This document shows, one piece after another, positions 19,878 to 31,162 of a stretch of 64,000 nucleotides of DNA; position 1 is the stretch's first letter; each line of letters opens with the position of its first letter. The stretch is from Prorocentrum cordatum (taxonomy: Eukaryota > Sar > Dinophyceae > Prorocentrales > Prorocentraceae). The stretch covers positions 1 to 64,000 of the forward strand of contig CAUYUJ010017798.1 in NCBI GenBank assembly GCA_963575745.1, written 5' to 3'. The notes below the pieces were generated by a model that saw only the letters and a program-made list of their open reading frames with translations, was not told where the DNA came from and made no database searches. A program made the position numbers and the translations under genes.

Positions 19878-20590
19878 CGCGGATTCACACATGTGACGCG
19901 TATTTTAGTCTCTCTGCACCTTCCCCCGTTCTTTTCTTTCCTCCCCCCTCCCCCCTCGGAGGCACAGCGTTTGCTCTCCGTTTACGCACATGTGCGCTCA
20001 GGCCACTGTGCTGGAGCCTCGCCCGTCTACGGGCCAACCCATGTGGTTTGACCGGGCCTCTGTCTGTCTTTGCCCCTTCCCTCCGCACTTGCATGCATCC
20101 GTCTCACTTCCCCCTCGGCTCCCGTGTCTTCTCCGCAGCCTTTTGGGTCACAGGGGGGACCGCTTGTCCCGCCTTCCCGCCCTCTTTCTCCCTCTGGAGC
20201 CGCTGCGTGCACCGTGCGCGTACAGTGGCCGAAAGTCCGTCCAAACGGCGCTCTCGCTTCGGCGTGGGCAGCACACCGCCAGCGTCACCTGCACGCCGTG
20301 GCCAGTTTAGGAGCGAATCGTGAGGATGTCTCAGCAGAAACCGGCTTGGGGGCTGGACGACAGGGGCGAATCAAACACACGTTCGACGGAAGTCAAAATC
20401 GGAGCGATGTCCAGGCAGATTGGACCAGTTTGATTGCTGCCAATTTCCGTCGAACGCGTGCGGAGCAAGGGTCCGACGGAACAAATTGATCAGTGTGCAG
20501 GCAGTTGCACATCTCGTTGAGTATGTTGCTTTGTTTATTTCCATGTTTTGCGCAGTGAATTATTGTTATCCGTGTCGCGCCTCCGTCTAC
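19878..20590. other. Intergenic; holds one inverted repeat
   Basis: No supported gene. ACACGTTCGACGGAA at 20377-20391 pairs with TTCCGTCGAACGCGT at 20445-20459 (one mismatch), enclosing about 53 bases. Confidence 0.5.
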
Positions 20591-20593
20591 TCA

Positions 20594-20666
20594 CTCCCTC
20601 CTCCTCCTCCTCCTCCTCCTCCTCCTCCTCCTCCTCTTCCTCCTCCTCCTCCTCCTCCTCCTCCCT
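20594..20666. repeat. (TCC)n microsatellite
   Basis: Nearly pure TCC array. Confidence 0.95.
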
Positions 20667-20899
20667 CGTTCTCCATATCACGATCATAATAATCGCGATG
20701 TGACAGGCAAAGCACTTCGGCAACACAAGGCGGTGCCGCCAGGGGATAGGCCACTTACCGGTTGGTGCCCAGATTGTGGGGGTGTCTCCAGCGGTTCGCT
20801 TGCTTCACGGATGTAGGCGCGTCTTTTTCGGTGCCGCGTGGTGTTCGCGATGTCGCAACAAACGAACTCAGGGGATATGCAACATGTGATCTTCTGGGC

Positions 20900-21165
20900 C
20901 CCCAGGCCAGACCACCTCTCGCGCGGCATCTGGGAGCTCAGAGTTTTGAGGATGTCTCAGGCGAAACGGGCCGGACCACCTCTCGCGCGGCACCTCGGAG
21001 CCCAGAGTTTCGAGGATGTCTGAGGCGAAAGGGGCTGGACCACCTCGTGCGCGGCATCTGGGAACTCAGAGTTCGGAGGATGTCTCACGCGAAACGCCCA
21101 ATCCTGGACAACTCAGAAACGAGAGTTGCGAGCATGTCTCATGCGAAACGGCCCAGACCACCAAA
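20900..21165 (+). repeat. About 63-bp tandem repeat, four units
   Basis: GAGGATGTCTCAGGCGAAAC recurs with variants at 20949, 21012, 21076 and 21130. Units also share GGACCACCTCTCGCGCGGCA and CTCAGAGTT. A related phrase is seen alone near 20323. Confidence 0.85.
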
Positions 21166-22298
21166 TGATTTTGAGGACGTCACTGCTTTGAATTCCCTCG
21201 GCCGGAGTTAGCTTCTATCTCAACAGTACCCCGTTCAGCAAGCTGTTTGGGGAATAAAGAAGGGGGAATGTAGCCAGCCGAAGCGGGATCATGCGGAATA
21301 CTTTTTAGACCTGCGGCCAGCTGTATTTTTTCAGCTGTATTTTTCATCGTTGCACGCCGAGTGGAACACGTTCACCGCGCCCGCGCGCAGAGCTGGCTCC
21401 TGTGGCAAGTCCCAAACAAAAACAGCTCCTCTGCCGCGTGAAATGTGATTCCATTGGTCCGCCAAAAAAGGGGGTGGAAAGGAGAGGGATTGAGAGGTCT
21501 TGCTGAGAGGAGAATGCAGGACTCAGGTCGATTGGGTTCATGGCATGCATCCGTGGGGGCATAGAGGGAGGGTACGATTTGCTGATTGATCATGATTGGT
21601 AGAAGTCTTTCTGCGCTCCGATGCTGCGAACCCTGGACCGTCGCCACACCTTGCTAGAACCAAAGCGCGCGCAGCGCGCACGTGGATTTAGTCATTCATA
21701 CATCGGAAACCTACTCCCAGAGGCCCCTGGGCTGCAGCACACCAGGGTCACCCAGAATCACCTAAGGGCCCCCTCCCCTCCCGGGCCTCCCCTGAACCTC
21801 CCCGGAGCTTCCGCGGAGTCCCTCTGGGACCCCCCAGAGCTTCCAGATAAGTCCCAAGAGAGTCCAAGACGGCCCAAGGCGCCCCAAGACGGCTCCAAGA
21901 GGACCCCCAAGACGGCCCCAAGAGGCGAAGGCCGTACAATTATTTCAGGAAGCAGTATGTGTTTAGTATATTCGTTGTTTGGTCTTACCAACGTCCAAGA
22001 CGTCCCAAGAGGCCCCTGAGATCGCCCCAAGATGGCCCAAGAGGCGGGACTGAGGACTGGCGACGACGACGACGACGACGAAGACGACGACAGCGTCTCA
22101 ACACGTCGGCCAATTTTCGCAATGTGTTGAAATATACATTGCGGTTAAGTCTCTCAATTCCGCCTGTTGTCAGCATTTTATGGGTGGCGGGTTACCGATC
22201 TGATCAATGCGTTGTTGTAAGTTTGAGAGGTGGTTTCCTTTGAAGGCGTGGCTGCTCTTGTCGTTGTTTATGTTTGTATGTTCGGTTCGACAGGAGTG
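21166..22298. other. Intergenic, no gene seen
   Basis: Contains short imperfect repeats of CCAAGACGGCCCCAAGAGG at about 21850-21920 and 21990-22045, and a (CGA)n run at 22061-22091. Confidence 0.5.
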
Positions 22299-25200
22299 TG
22301 CCGGGAGTGATATACTTGGGCACCCCAGAGAGGGAGGGAGGCCGTCAGAGTGTCGGGGCATTTGCCCGTTGGCGCCCAGATTTGTGGGGACGTCCCCTGC
22401 GAACAAATTGCTCTTGGAAATTAAACATGTGTTTTCAGGCCGTGGCAATCGCGGTGTAGCAGTCATCACCTTTGGGCGCCACAGGGGGGAGGCGCCAAGG
22501 GGTACATCAAGGGTGCGTTCGCTCCCAGATTGTGGGGATATTACAATTTAATCGCTTGGTTTGGGAATATCGGCGCGTCTCTGACTAGGGCCGCGCAGTC
22601 GCCGCGACGACGTAGAAGACATACGATTTGGGCACAACAAGAGTTAGCCGCCAGGGGGCAGGACACTTGCGCGCGAGTGCCCAGATAGTGGGGATATGTC
22701 ACGCGATGCGCTGGTTGTTGAAAGGTAAACGTGCCTTTGTTCAGGGCTGCGTGATAATTGCGAAGTGATGGCGGGTGGGACACTTACCCATTGGCGCCCA
22801 ATTTCTGGGAATGCCTCGAGTAATTGTTCAATATTGCCTGGTCGTCGTGAGGTAGCAGGCATGGCATCTGGTGATCGCAAGGGGGGGCGCTAAGGGGTAC
22901 ATCACGGGCGCTGTCGCGTTCATCTTGCGAGGATCTCTCGGTCCACCCTGTTTCTTACATACCTGCTGTTCGACGCTCGTCGCAAGGAGCCGCAATGACA
23001 AATAACGTGGGTGAGGAGGATCAAGAGAAGGAGGACGAGGAGGATGAGAAGGAGAAGGCGGAGGAGGAACTCACCGATGCATACATGATGATCTCTCGTG
23101 TCGAAGCATTTGTCCTGCCGTCGCCTGTGCAGCATTTCGATCTTGAGAGGCCCTACCTCACTTACACTTGGCCTTTGCAGTCCATGCCCGTCTGAGGTTC
23201 TTCCTCCCCCCCTCTCTCCAGCGCTTTCCCGCTCGTTGTTCAAATCCTCCTTTTCCCCCTCAGTTCTCTTTGGTTCCCCTGCCTTTTTTTATGATGCCGC
23301 GCAGATTTGGTTGGCCACTTGGGCTTCTGGGCGCGCTGCACTCAACAACGTTTCGTCCGCCAGGCCTCGTTTGCGGCGGGTCGGTTTGTGCTGCGTTCCA
23401 GGCACAGCTGTCGTTGTTCCAGTTCGCATTGCGCTGCAGCCGCATGGTGGTGCGTTGCAGCACGTTTTTTCCCTTTCCCTCCTCGCGCCCTTCCTTGCTG
23501 CCCCCCACCCCTCCGCTTTTTGTCGGCGGATGCACCTGGGATGGCGCCCCCCCTTTTTCCCTTCCCCCCGCCTCCCCCGCGGCGGCGCCGACGGCGCTCC
23601 GAGCCCAGCGTGGAGGTGTCCGGGCCAGGCTTCGGCGGCCGACTGGGGCGGGAGGCCTGACGCTGCACCCCTGCCTTGCGGGGGGGTATTATTGCTGCTG
23701 CTCTTCCTGGTTCGCCCGTTCCCTTTTTATCTCCGTCTTCACCAATCCTGCTCTGCCATTCAACATCGCTGTTAAACACGCGCTGCCTGCTTTGGCCCGA
23801 GACTTTCGGCTGCGTGGTTGGGTTGATTGGTCGCGTTGGCCCTTGCTTCCGTCGCTGTGGAGTAGCAAAATCTGATTGCAAGGTGCGCTCCGTCTCCAAC
23901 CCTCGCGGCCACATTGTGGGGGCGTCTCAAATGATGCTGTTGTGTTTGATGGTTGGGTGGTTGGTTGGTTTGGTCGGCGCGGCTCTCGCCCGAATGCTTG
24001 GCAAACGGCGGGCGGTTCCCCGAGTGGGCGCGCGTCGTGATGTTCACTGGGCCTACTCAAGTGTTTACCAGTCCCGCGGTGTTCGCGCAGGGTTTGCCCG
24101 GCGGCGCGCAAGATCAACTGTCGCGCGGATCGCGCATTTTTTGCGGCCTGGGCAGCACAAGCGGCCACGCGATGCATGTATCGCCCACGGCCCGCGCGCT
24201 TCGCGCTACGTGTGCGTTCCGCCCAGCCATCAGCAGGGAGCGTCCGCGCGCCTCGCGCGGCCCATGCGGCCTCGCCAGTCCGACGCGGCCCCCCGCCCCA
24301 ACATCCCACGCGGATCGCGCAGCCCATGTGGATTGCGTTGCCCTTGCGTTTCACGCGGCAGCTCCGGCGGCCCGTGCGGCAGATGCAACCCCCGCGCCCC
24401 ACACGCGCCACAGTCCCCGCGCAGGCATCGCCCCCGCCACCATGCCCCGAACTCCTTCGACAAGGGCGCCACTTGCGCGCTGGTTAGGAACTGATGTGTG
24501 CAGCGCGTCCCCGTTCCGACCCTTTTTTCTTTTCTGTTTCTTTTTGTCTTTTTGTTTGTTGTTTGGGTTTTCGTTTTCCCCACGTGCTTTTTGTTATTCC
24601 TCCGCCTCTTCGTTGACGCGCGGATTTGGCCAGTCGTTTGTGGTAGTCGGGGCGCGCTGCAGTTAGGAGCGGTTCGTCCGCCAGGCATCGCGTTCGGCGG
24701 GTTGGTCCGCTGCGCCCCAGGTGCATCGGGCGCCCTTCCACCTTGCGATGCGCTGCAGCCGCGCGGTGGTGCGTTGTAGCGCGTTCGTTCCCTCTCCTTC
24801 CACTCCCTCCTGCGAGCCAGTATTTCTCGGCCCGCCCCCCCGCCCCGCTTCGCTTTTTGTTTGCGGACGGGCGTTGCACGGCCCTCCGCGTTTCTTTTGT
24901 CGCCCCCATCGATCCAGGCTCCGGCGGCCGACGGGGGCTGAGGGGCCTTGCATGGCGCCCCTGCCATGCGGGGGGGGGGGGGACATTTCCTATCGTTCCT
25001 CATTTTCCGGATTCTTCCCGCCCCCGCCCCCCCTTTCATCGGCCCCGCCATTTGCGCCCTCCCCCTGGTCGTGGCGCCCGCGATGCGAGGAAATCTCAAG
25101 CGGTAGTGCCGCGACGTTTGGCTGTTTGGTTGGGTTCGGTGTTTGGGTGCTTGGTTGCGTGGCGGGCTTGTTGGTTGATTTGGTTTCGGTTGTCCGCCTA

Positions 25201-26200
25201 GTTCGTTCCCCACGCCGCCCTCTTCAGCCCCAGCCGCTGCCATCGCAATCGCGTTCCTTCCGCTCAGCGCAGCCATTTTTAGCACTGCAGGATGCGCGCC
25301 CCTTTCTCCGCAGCGTGATTCGCGTTATTTGTTGCATGCATCCGCACCCCGCTTTCCCGCCCCCTCCCCCCTCGACGTCCTCGCGCGCGCGTCGTGCGCA
25401 TGGTGGATCCGCCGACGCGCTGACGCGCAGACCCGTTCGCAAGCAAACCCGCTGTCGCTTAGACCCACTCGCGCCCGACGTAGACTCACTTTCACAGTTC
25501 TCGCGCATAACTATTCAGGCTCACTCTCTTCCACACCCAACCATATGTAGACCAATTATATTTTGGTGCGCTCATGCGTGGCATTTGGCCCACCGAGATG
25601 TAGCAGGCGTAGCAGTGCTGTACCCCAAGGACGTGCCGCCTGGGAATGGCCGTTCGGTAGAAAACGCCCTTATGTTTTGACAGACGCGCGAATGCGTGGC
25701 TTTTGGGCGCCCCGAGGAGCAACCGCCGGGGGGTCGGACGCGTGTCCGCGCGCGATCTCAGAGTGAGGGCGTTCCAGGCTGTTTGCTGCTTCGGCATGTG
25801 GAAAGACGCACGATGAGCGCTGCATAGCAGGGGTGCCACTTGGGCACCCCGAGAAGGAGCTGCCAGGGAGCAGCGCACTTGCCCGTTCGCGCCCGGGTTG
25901 CGTGCGGGACAGACTTTTTCCCTTGAGAGCCGCATGGTCGCCGCGACAAGGCAGGCGTGGCACTTGGTCAACCCAACATGGGCCATGCCGTTTCGCGCCC
26001 GAAGCGCGGTGGGTGTCTCAACCAGTTTGCGCGCCGTTTGGGTCAGATGTTTTCGTCGCCCAATGGACAAAACTTTAGGATATATGATGTTTGCCCCCTC
26101 ACGCGAATGTCGCGGGGACGCGTTCGGCGGTTTATTCGCATTGCCTGGGCACCCCAAAGAGGTAGCCGCTAGAGAACGCTCAGCCGCCACAGGCTAACGC
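22299..26200. repeat. Degenerate satellite-like block
   Basis: Phrases recur at irregular 110-200 bp spacing: TTGGGCACCCC, GCCGCCAGGGGGCAGGACACTTGC and GCGCCCAGATTGTGGGG, for example near 22320-22400, 22490-22545, 22640-22690, 22775-22800, 25830-25900 and 26140-26175, with an outlier at 20735-20790. No gene is supported. A diverged internal duplication pairs about 23300-23700 with 24625-24985. TTGG-rich patches occur near 23952, 25127 and 26267. Confidence 0.55.
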
Positions 26201-27040
26201 GCTCCCTACGCAAACATCCACAGCGGGACGTACACAGAAAAAATGCGCGCGCGCGTGGGGATCTGGTTGGTTGGTTGGTTGGTTGGTTTGTCGAGTGGGC
26301 TCTGCACTCCCCCGGTTGCTCGGCCAGTCGGCGCGGGGCCGAGTTGCAACGGGGGTTGTTTTTTTTCCAGCAGGGCATTGCGGCCCCCGCATCTCACGCG
26401 GCCCATGCTGGTGATATGGGCGATCTGAATCGCGCGGCCCTTGCGGCTTGCGGATTTCATCGGGGCCATGTGGGACATTCCGTTTCCGCCCGCCGAATAT
26501 TTTGCCGTCCGCGCCCTGGTGTCGCCCGCGTCGCTGCACACCTTGCGCTTTGCAGAAACCGCGGCGACAAGGGCGTCACCAGCACGCGAGCAGCGTTTTT
26601 TGTGTGTGTGTTTTTTGCACGGGGATTGTTTCGTCTTCCGGCCAGGCGGCGCCATGCGATACATTCGCACAAAACGATGGTGTTGCCTAGGTTTCCGGCA
26701 ATTGTATGGAAGGCTGGCCAGAATGGTAGGTCCACTGCGGGAGTGTAGATTTACCCAGGGGTGGAAACATCGAATCCGAATCGCCAGTTCACCGCCGATC
26801 TAGGCTGTGGTTCCCCACCCTGCTCGGACTCGTGACCCCCGCAATCGGAGCACGTCGCCGATCTATCGGCGAGGCATCCCCGACTCCAAGTCAGCACTCC
26901 CCCCTCTGGGCGAGCACTCAGTGCTGGTCCCCGCCCCCATGTTGCCCCTCTCCTGGCCCGCTCGCCGCCCTGCGGGCTTCCTCCGATGATCCTGGCGGAA
27001 TCACCCCGCCACGCAAGACAGAGACGCGCCTCTCCCCCCC

Positions 27041-27239
27041 GATACCCCCTCAAGCAGCACTGGTAAACTAAAACGTCTTGAGCCTAGTGAGCGCGAGGCT
27101 CAAGGAGGAGGAGGCAGCGCTCAGATGATGATGGCGATGAGCGCACACCCTTTTGCCAGGGAGCCGTGCTGCTCCTCCGGCGCCCGGCGCACGCTGCGCC
27201 GGCGCCTGTCTTTGGCCACGCGTCGCGGGCCACGCCGCC
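27041..27239. repeat. 199-bp direct repeat nested in the tandem unit, copy a
   Basis: Repeated at 27486-27684 (offset 445) and, through the tandem duplication, at 29119-29317 and 29564-29762. Each copy contains a small hairpin CTTGAGCC...GGCTCAAG. The nested arrangement could be the repeat system of a tyrosine-recombinase retroelement. Confidence 0.85.
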
Positions 27240-27485
27240 GCCGACGCGCCCTAGCGCACCGGCGGCGCCGAAAAGTCCAGAACAGGGCGGGAAGGGGGCC
27301 TCTGTCAGGCCTCCAGAGTGGGCCAGCTTGGCCTTTGAAAAGGCTTGAGCCGCCAGGCGGCGGAAAGTAGGGAAGAAGCGGGAGAGGGCAAGCAAGGAGG
27401 CAAGGGCAGCAGCAAAGGAACCGCAAGTGGAAGCCCGCGCCAGTTTTGGAAACGGGGAGATCCATCAGTTTTATCAAGCATCCTA

Positions 27486-27684
27486 GATATCCCGTCAAGC
27501 AGCACTGGTAAACTAAAACGTATTGAGCCTAGTGAGTGTGAGGCTCAAGGAGGAGGAGGCAGCGCTCAGATGATGATGGCGATGAGCGCACACCCTTTTG
27601 CCAGGGAGCCGTGCTGCTCCTCCGGCGCCCGGCTTACGCTGCGCCGGCGCCTGTCTTTGGCCACGCGTCGCGGGCCACGCCGCC
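27486..27684. repeat. 199-bp direct repeat, copy b
   Basis: See copy a. It differs by a few bases, for example CGTATTGAG for CGTCTTGAG and AGTGTGAG for AGCGCGAG. Confidence 0.85.
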
Positions 27685-29118
27685 AACCTCCTCTGTGATC
27701 GCACCGCCACGCCGAACTGGCCGCAGTGGGTTACGTAGCCGCCGGTCCTCTCGGCGTGGAACTCATCAGCCCTGGCATCTGCGGCACGCTGCCACGTCTG
27801 CCCAGCAAGGTCGGTCCGCGGGCGCAGGCCGGCACGCCGCCGGCGCCCGCTGCGGTTCTTCGCGCGCCACGCGCGGCAGCCCTGGCTGGGCCAGCCGCCG
27901 ACGCATCCCTCGGTAGCCGCCACCGCCGTCCCCCCTCACGGCACTGCCAGCTGCCAGGCCGGCGCGGCGCCAGTGCCCTCGGGCGCTCAGCCGCCGCAGC
28001 CCCGCGCCCAGCTGCTCGCAAGCGCAAAACCGATCGCGAGCGCCAGGCTGGACTCAGCCGGCGCCGCGCAGCCGCTCGCACGGCGGGTGCCGGCGGCGGA
28101 CCTCTGCTGCCCGCTCGGCCGCTGGCCGTCGGCAGCCTCGCACCTCAGTCACGGTGCGGCCTTGATTCTCCTTTTTGGGGCCACCCCGGTGGCACGCGGT
28201 ACCCTGACGAAGCCACCTCCCGAGTCACCTCGTTGGCCCGGCGGAAGCCCTGGGTCTCGTGCACGGACCTCGAGCCGCGGTCCCTACGCAAACATCCACA
28301 GCGGGACGTACACAGAAAAAATGCGCGCGCGCGTGGGGATCTGGTTGGTTGGTTGGTTGGTTGGTTTGTCGAGTGGGCTCTGCACTCCCCCGGTTGCTCG
28401 GCCAGTCGGCGCGGGGCCGAGTTGCAACGGGGGTTGTTTTTTTTCCAGCAGGGCATTGCGGCCCCCGCATCTCACGCGGCCCATGCTGGTGATATGGGCG
28501 ATCTGAATCGCGCGGCCCTTGCGGCTTGCGGATTTCATCGGGGCCATGTGGGACATTCCGTTTCCGCCCGCCGAATATTTTGCCGTCCGCGCCCTGGCGT
28601 CGCCCGCGTCGCTGCACACCTTGCGCTTTGCAGAAACCGCGGCGACAAGGGCGTCACCAGCACGCGAGCAGCGTTTTTTGTGTGTGTGTTTTTTGCACGG
28701 GGATTGTTTCGTCTTCCGGCCAGGCGGCGCCATGCGATACATTCGCACAAAACGATGGTGTTGCCTAGGTTTCCGGCAATTGTATGGAAGGCTGGCCAGA
28801 ATGGTAGGTCCACTGCGGGAGTGTAGATTTACCCAGGGGTGGAAACATCGAATCCGAATCGCCAGTTCACCGCCGATCTAGGCTGTGGTTCCCCACCCTG
28901 CTCGGACTCGTGACCCCCGCAATCGGAGCACGTCGCCGATCTATCGGCGAGGCATCCCCGACTCCAAGTCAGCACTCCCCCCTCTGGGCGAGCACTCAGT
29001 GCTGGTCCCCGCCCCCATGTTGCCCCTCTCCTGGCCCGCTCGCCGCCCTGCGGGCTTCCTCCGATGATCCTGGCGGAATCACCCCGCCACGCAAGACAGA
29101 GACGCGCCTCTCCCCCCC

Positions 29119-29317
29119 GATACCCCCTCAAGCAGCACTGGTAAACTAAAACGTCTTGAGCCTAGTGAGCGCGAGGCTCAAGGAGGAGGAGGCAGCGCTC
29201 AGATGATGATGGCGATGAGCGCACACCCTTTTGCCAGGGAGCCGTGCTGCTCCTCCGGCGCCCGGCGCACGCTGCGCCGGCGCCTGTCTTTGGCCACGCG
29301 TCGCGGGCCACGCCGCC
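29119..29317. repeat. 199-bp direct repeat, copy a of proximal unit
   Basis: Counterpart of 27041-27239 in the second tandem copy. Confidence 0.85.
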
Positions 29318-29563
29318 GCCGACGCGCCCTAGCGCACCGGCGGCGCCGAAAAGTCCAGAACAGGGCGGGAAGGGGGCCTCTGTCAGGCCTCCAGAGTGGG
29401 CCAGCTTGGCCTTTGAAAAGGCTTGAGCCGCCAGGCGGCGGAAAGTAGGGAAGAAGCGGGAGAGGGCAAGCAAGGAGGCAAGGGCAGCAGCAAAGGAACC
29501 GCAAGTGGAAGCCCGCGCCAGTTCTGGAAACGGGGAGATCCATCAGTTTTATCAAGCATCCTA

Positions 29564-29762
29564 GATATCCCGTCAAGCAGCACTGGTAAACTAAAACGTA
29601 TTGAGCCTAGTGAGTGTGAGGCTCAAGGAGGAGGAGGCAGCGCTCAGATGATGATGGCGATGAGCGCACACCCTTTTGCCAGGGAGCCGTGCTGCTCCTC
29701 CGGCGCCCGGCTTACGCTGCGCCGGCGCCTGTCTTTGGCCACGCGTCGCGGGCCACGCCGCC
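29564..29762. repeat. 199-bp direct repeat, copy b of proximal unit
   Basis: Counterpart of 27486-27684 in the second tandem copy. Confidence 0.85.
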
Positions 29763-30222
29763 AACCTCCTCTGTGATCGCACCGCCACGCCGAACTGGCC
29801 GCAGTGGGTTACGTAGCCGCCGGTCCTCTCGGCGTGGAACTCATCAGCCCTGGCATCTGCGGCACGCTGCCACGTCTGCCCAGCAAGGTCGGTCCGCGGG
29901 CGCAGGCCGGCACGCCGCCGGCGCCCACTGCGGTTCTTCGCGCGCCACGCGCGGCAGCCCTGGCTGGGCCAGCCGCCGACGCATCCCTCGGTAGCCGCCA
30001 CCGCCGTCCCCCCTCACGGCACTGCCAGCTGCCAGGCCGGCGCGGCGCCAGTGCCCTCGGGCGCTCAGCCGCCGCAGCCCCGCGCCCAGCTGCTCGCAAG
30101 CGCAAAACCGATCGCGAGCGCCAGGCTGGACTCAGCCGGCGCCGCGCAGCCGCTCGCACGGCGGGTGCCGGCGGCGGACCTCTGCTGCCCGCTCGGCCGC
30201 TGGCCGTCGGCAGCCTCGCACC

Positions 30223-30427
30223 TCAGTCACGGTGCGGCCTTGATTCTCCTTCTTGGGGCCACCCCGGTGGCACGCGGTACCCTGACGAAGCCACCTCCCG
30301 AGTCACCTCGTTGGCCCGGCGGAAGCCCTGGGTCTCGTGCACGGACCTCACGCCGTTGTAGTGCACCGGGCCCATCACTCCCGTGTCGCAGTACGTCTTC
30401 CGCGGCTGCTTGGGGGGCTTGGGCACC
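30223..30427 (-). pseudogene. C-terminal tail of the element polyprotein (shifted frame)
   Basis: A 67-codon segment directly downstream of, and one frame off from, the membrane segment ending at 30428. It has a PKPPKQPRKTYC basic start and an MGPVHYNGVRSVHE motif, and its last 40 or so residues are repeated in the distal tandem copy. A single indel near the TAA at 30428-30430 would fuse it to the upstream frame. Function unknown. Confidence 0.45.
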
Positions 30428-31162
30428 TTAGGCGTTGGCTGCGCGGCGGCCCGCTGTGCATCGTGCTCCGGCTCCTTCTTGCCTCTTGGCCGTCTCGCAG
30501 CAGCAGCAGCAATAAAGCGCCCCGATGCCTGCCGCGAGCAGCACTACGATCATGGCCGCCACCTTCAGCGCCGTCTCCACCGGGAAGACGATAGCCACCG
30601 TGCCCATCTGCGGCTCCCAGCGGAGTGTGACCTCCTGGGTTTGGCCGTCGACCGCCACCATCTCCTGGCCTTGTGTCTCCCCCGTTGCCGTTGCTAGCGT
30701 AGTCACCATCAGCGCCGCGCGCGGCAGGCTCGCCCTGGGGCTGCGGGCTCTGCGGTTGCTGCCGCGCCCGCTAGCTGCTCGCCCACTCCCTCGCTGCCGC
30801 CTGTGTTGCCAAAAGGCCCCCAGCAGCGCCGCCGCGAGCAGCGTTCCCGCTGCCGCCGCCCACGTCACCAGGCTGACCAGGAGCACGAGGATCAGTAGGC
30901 TCTGGCTCTCCGCCTGGTCGACCTTGATCTCGTAGCCGTCCGCCCCGCCGGCTGTGGAGGCGAGTGTCGTCGCGGCCAGCACGGCCCCAGGCCACAGCGG
31001 GGTCGGGTTCCTGCCCGCGCGGCGCTCGCCATCGGCCGCGCGGGCCGGCGGCGCCGTGAGTTCGGACGTGTGCGTCGCCATGTCGGCCGAGATGCCGCGC
31101 GTGGGTTCGTGGCTCTCCCACAGGTGCCCGTGGAAGCTGTCGGAGGCCCAGCGCTCGAAGCG
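30428..31162 (-). pseudogene. Recombinase C-terminus and membrane-spanning extension
   Basis: Continues in the frame of the tyrosine recombinase after the in-frame TAG at 31163-31165. The first residues, RFERWASDSFHGHLWE, are the recombinase C-terminal block, with His where the nucleophilic Tyr would be expected (F-x-x-Y-L-W). After a Met at 31081 there is a 217-residue stretch with two clear hydrophobic segments, one around LLILVLLVSLVTWAAAAGTL and one around VAAMIVVLLAAGIGALYCCC, the second followed by a Cys run. The role of membrane segments in a retroelement is unknown. They might be a separate ORF started at 31081. Confidence 0.55.

Larger units (their letters stand above)
26203..28270. 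repeat. 2.07-kb tandem duplication, distal copy
   Basis: Matches 28281-30348 at an offset of 2078 bp with only about four substitutions that I could find. The two copies are joined by about ten unmatched bases. On the minus strand the unit begins with the last coding residues of the adjacent retroelement and continues into its 3' flank, so this is a duplicated retroelement 3' end. Confidence 0.9.
28281..30348. repeat. 2.07-kb tandem duplication, element-proximal copy
   Basis: Partner of 26203-28270. This copy is contiguous with the DIRS-like element at its high-coordinate edge. Divergence begins at about 30349, where the distal copy has its junction. Confidence 0.9.

Noticed and set aside
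24230-25285. 351-codon minus-strand ORF in the satellite-like block
   Set aside because: Composition follows local GC bias, and the region shows diverged repeats rather than coding constraint.
26203-30348. LTR pair of an LTR retrotransposon
   Set aside because: The copies are directly adjacent rather than flanking the coding region, and the element encodes a tyrosine recombinase rather than a DDE integrase.
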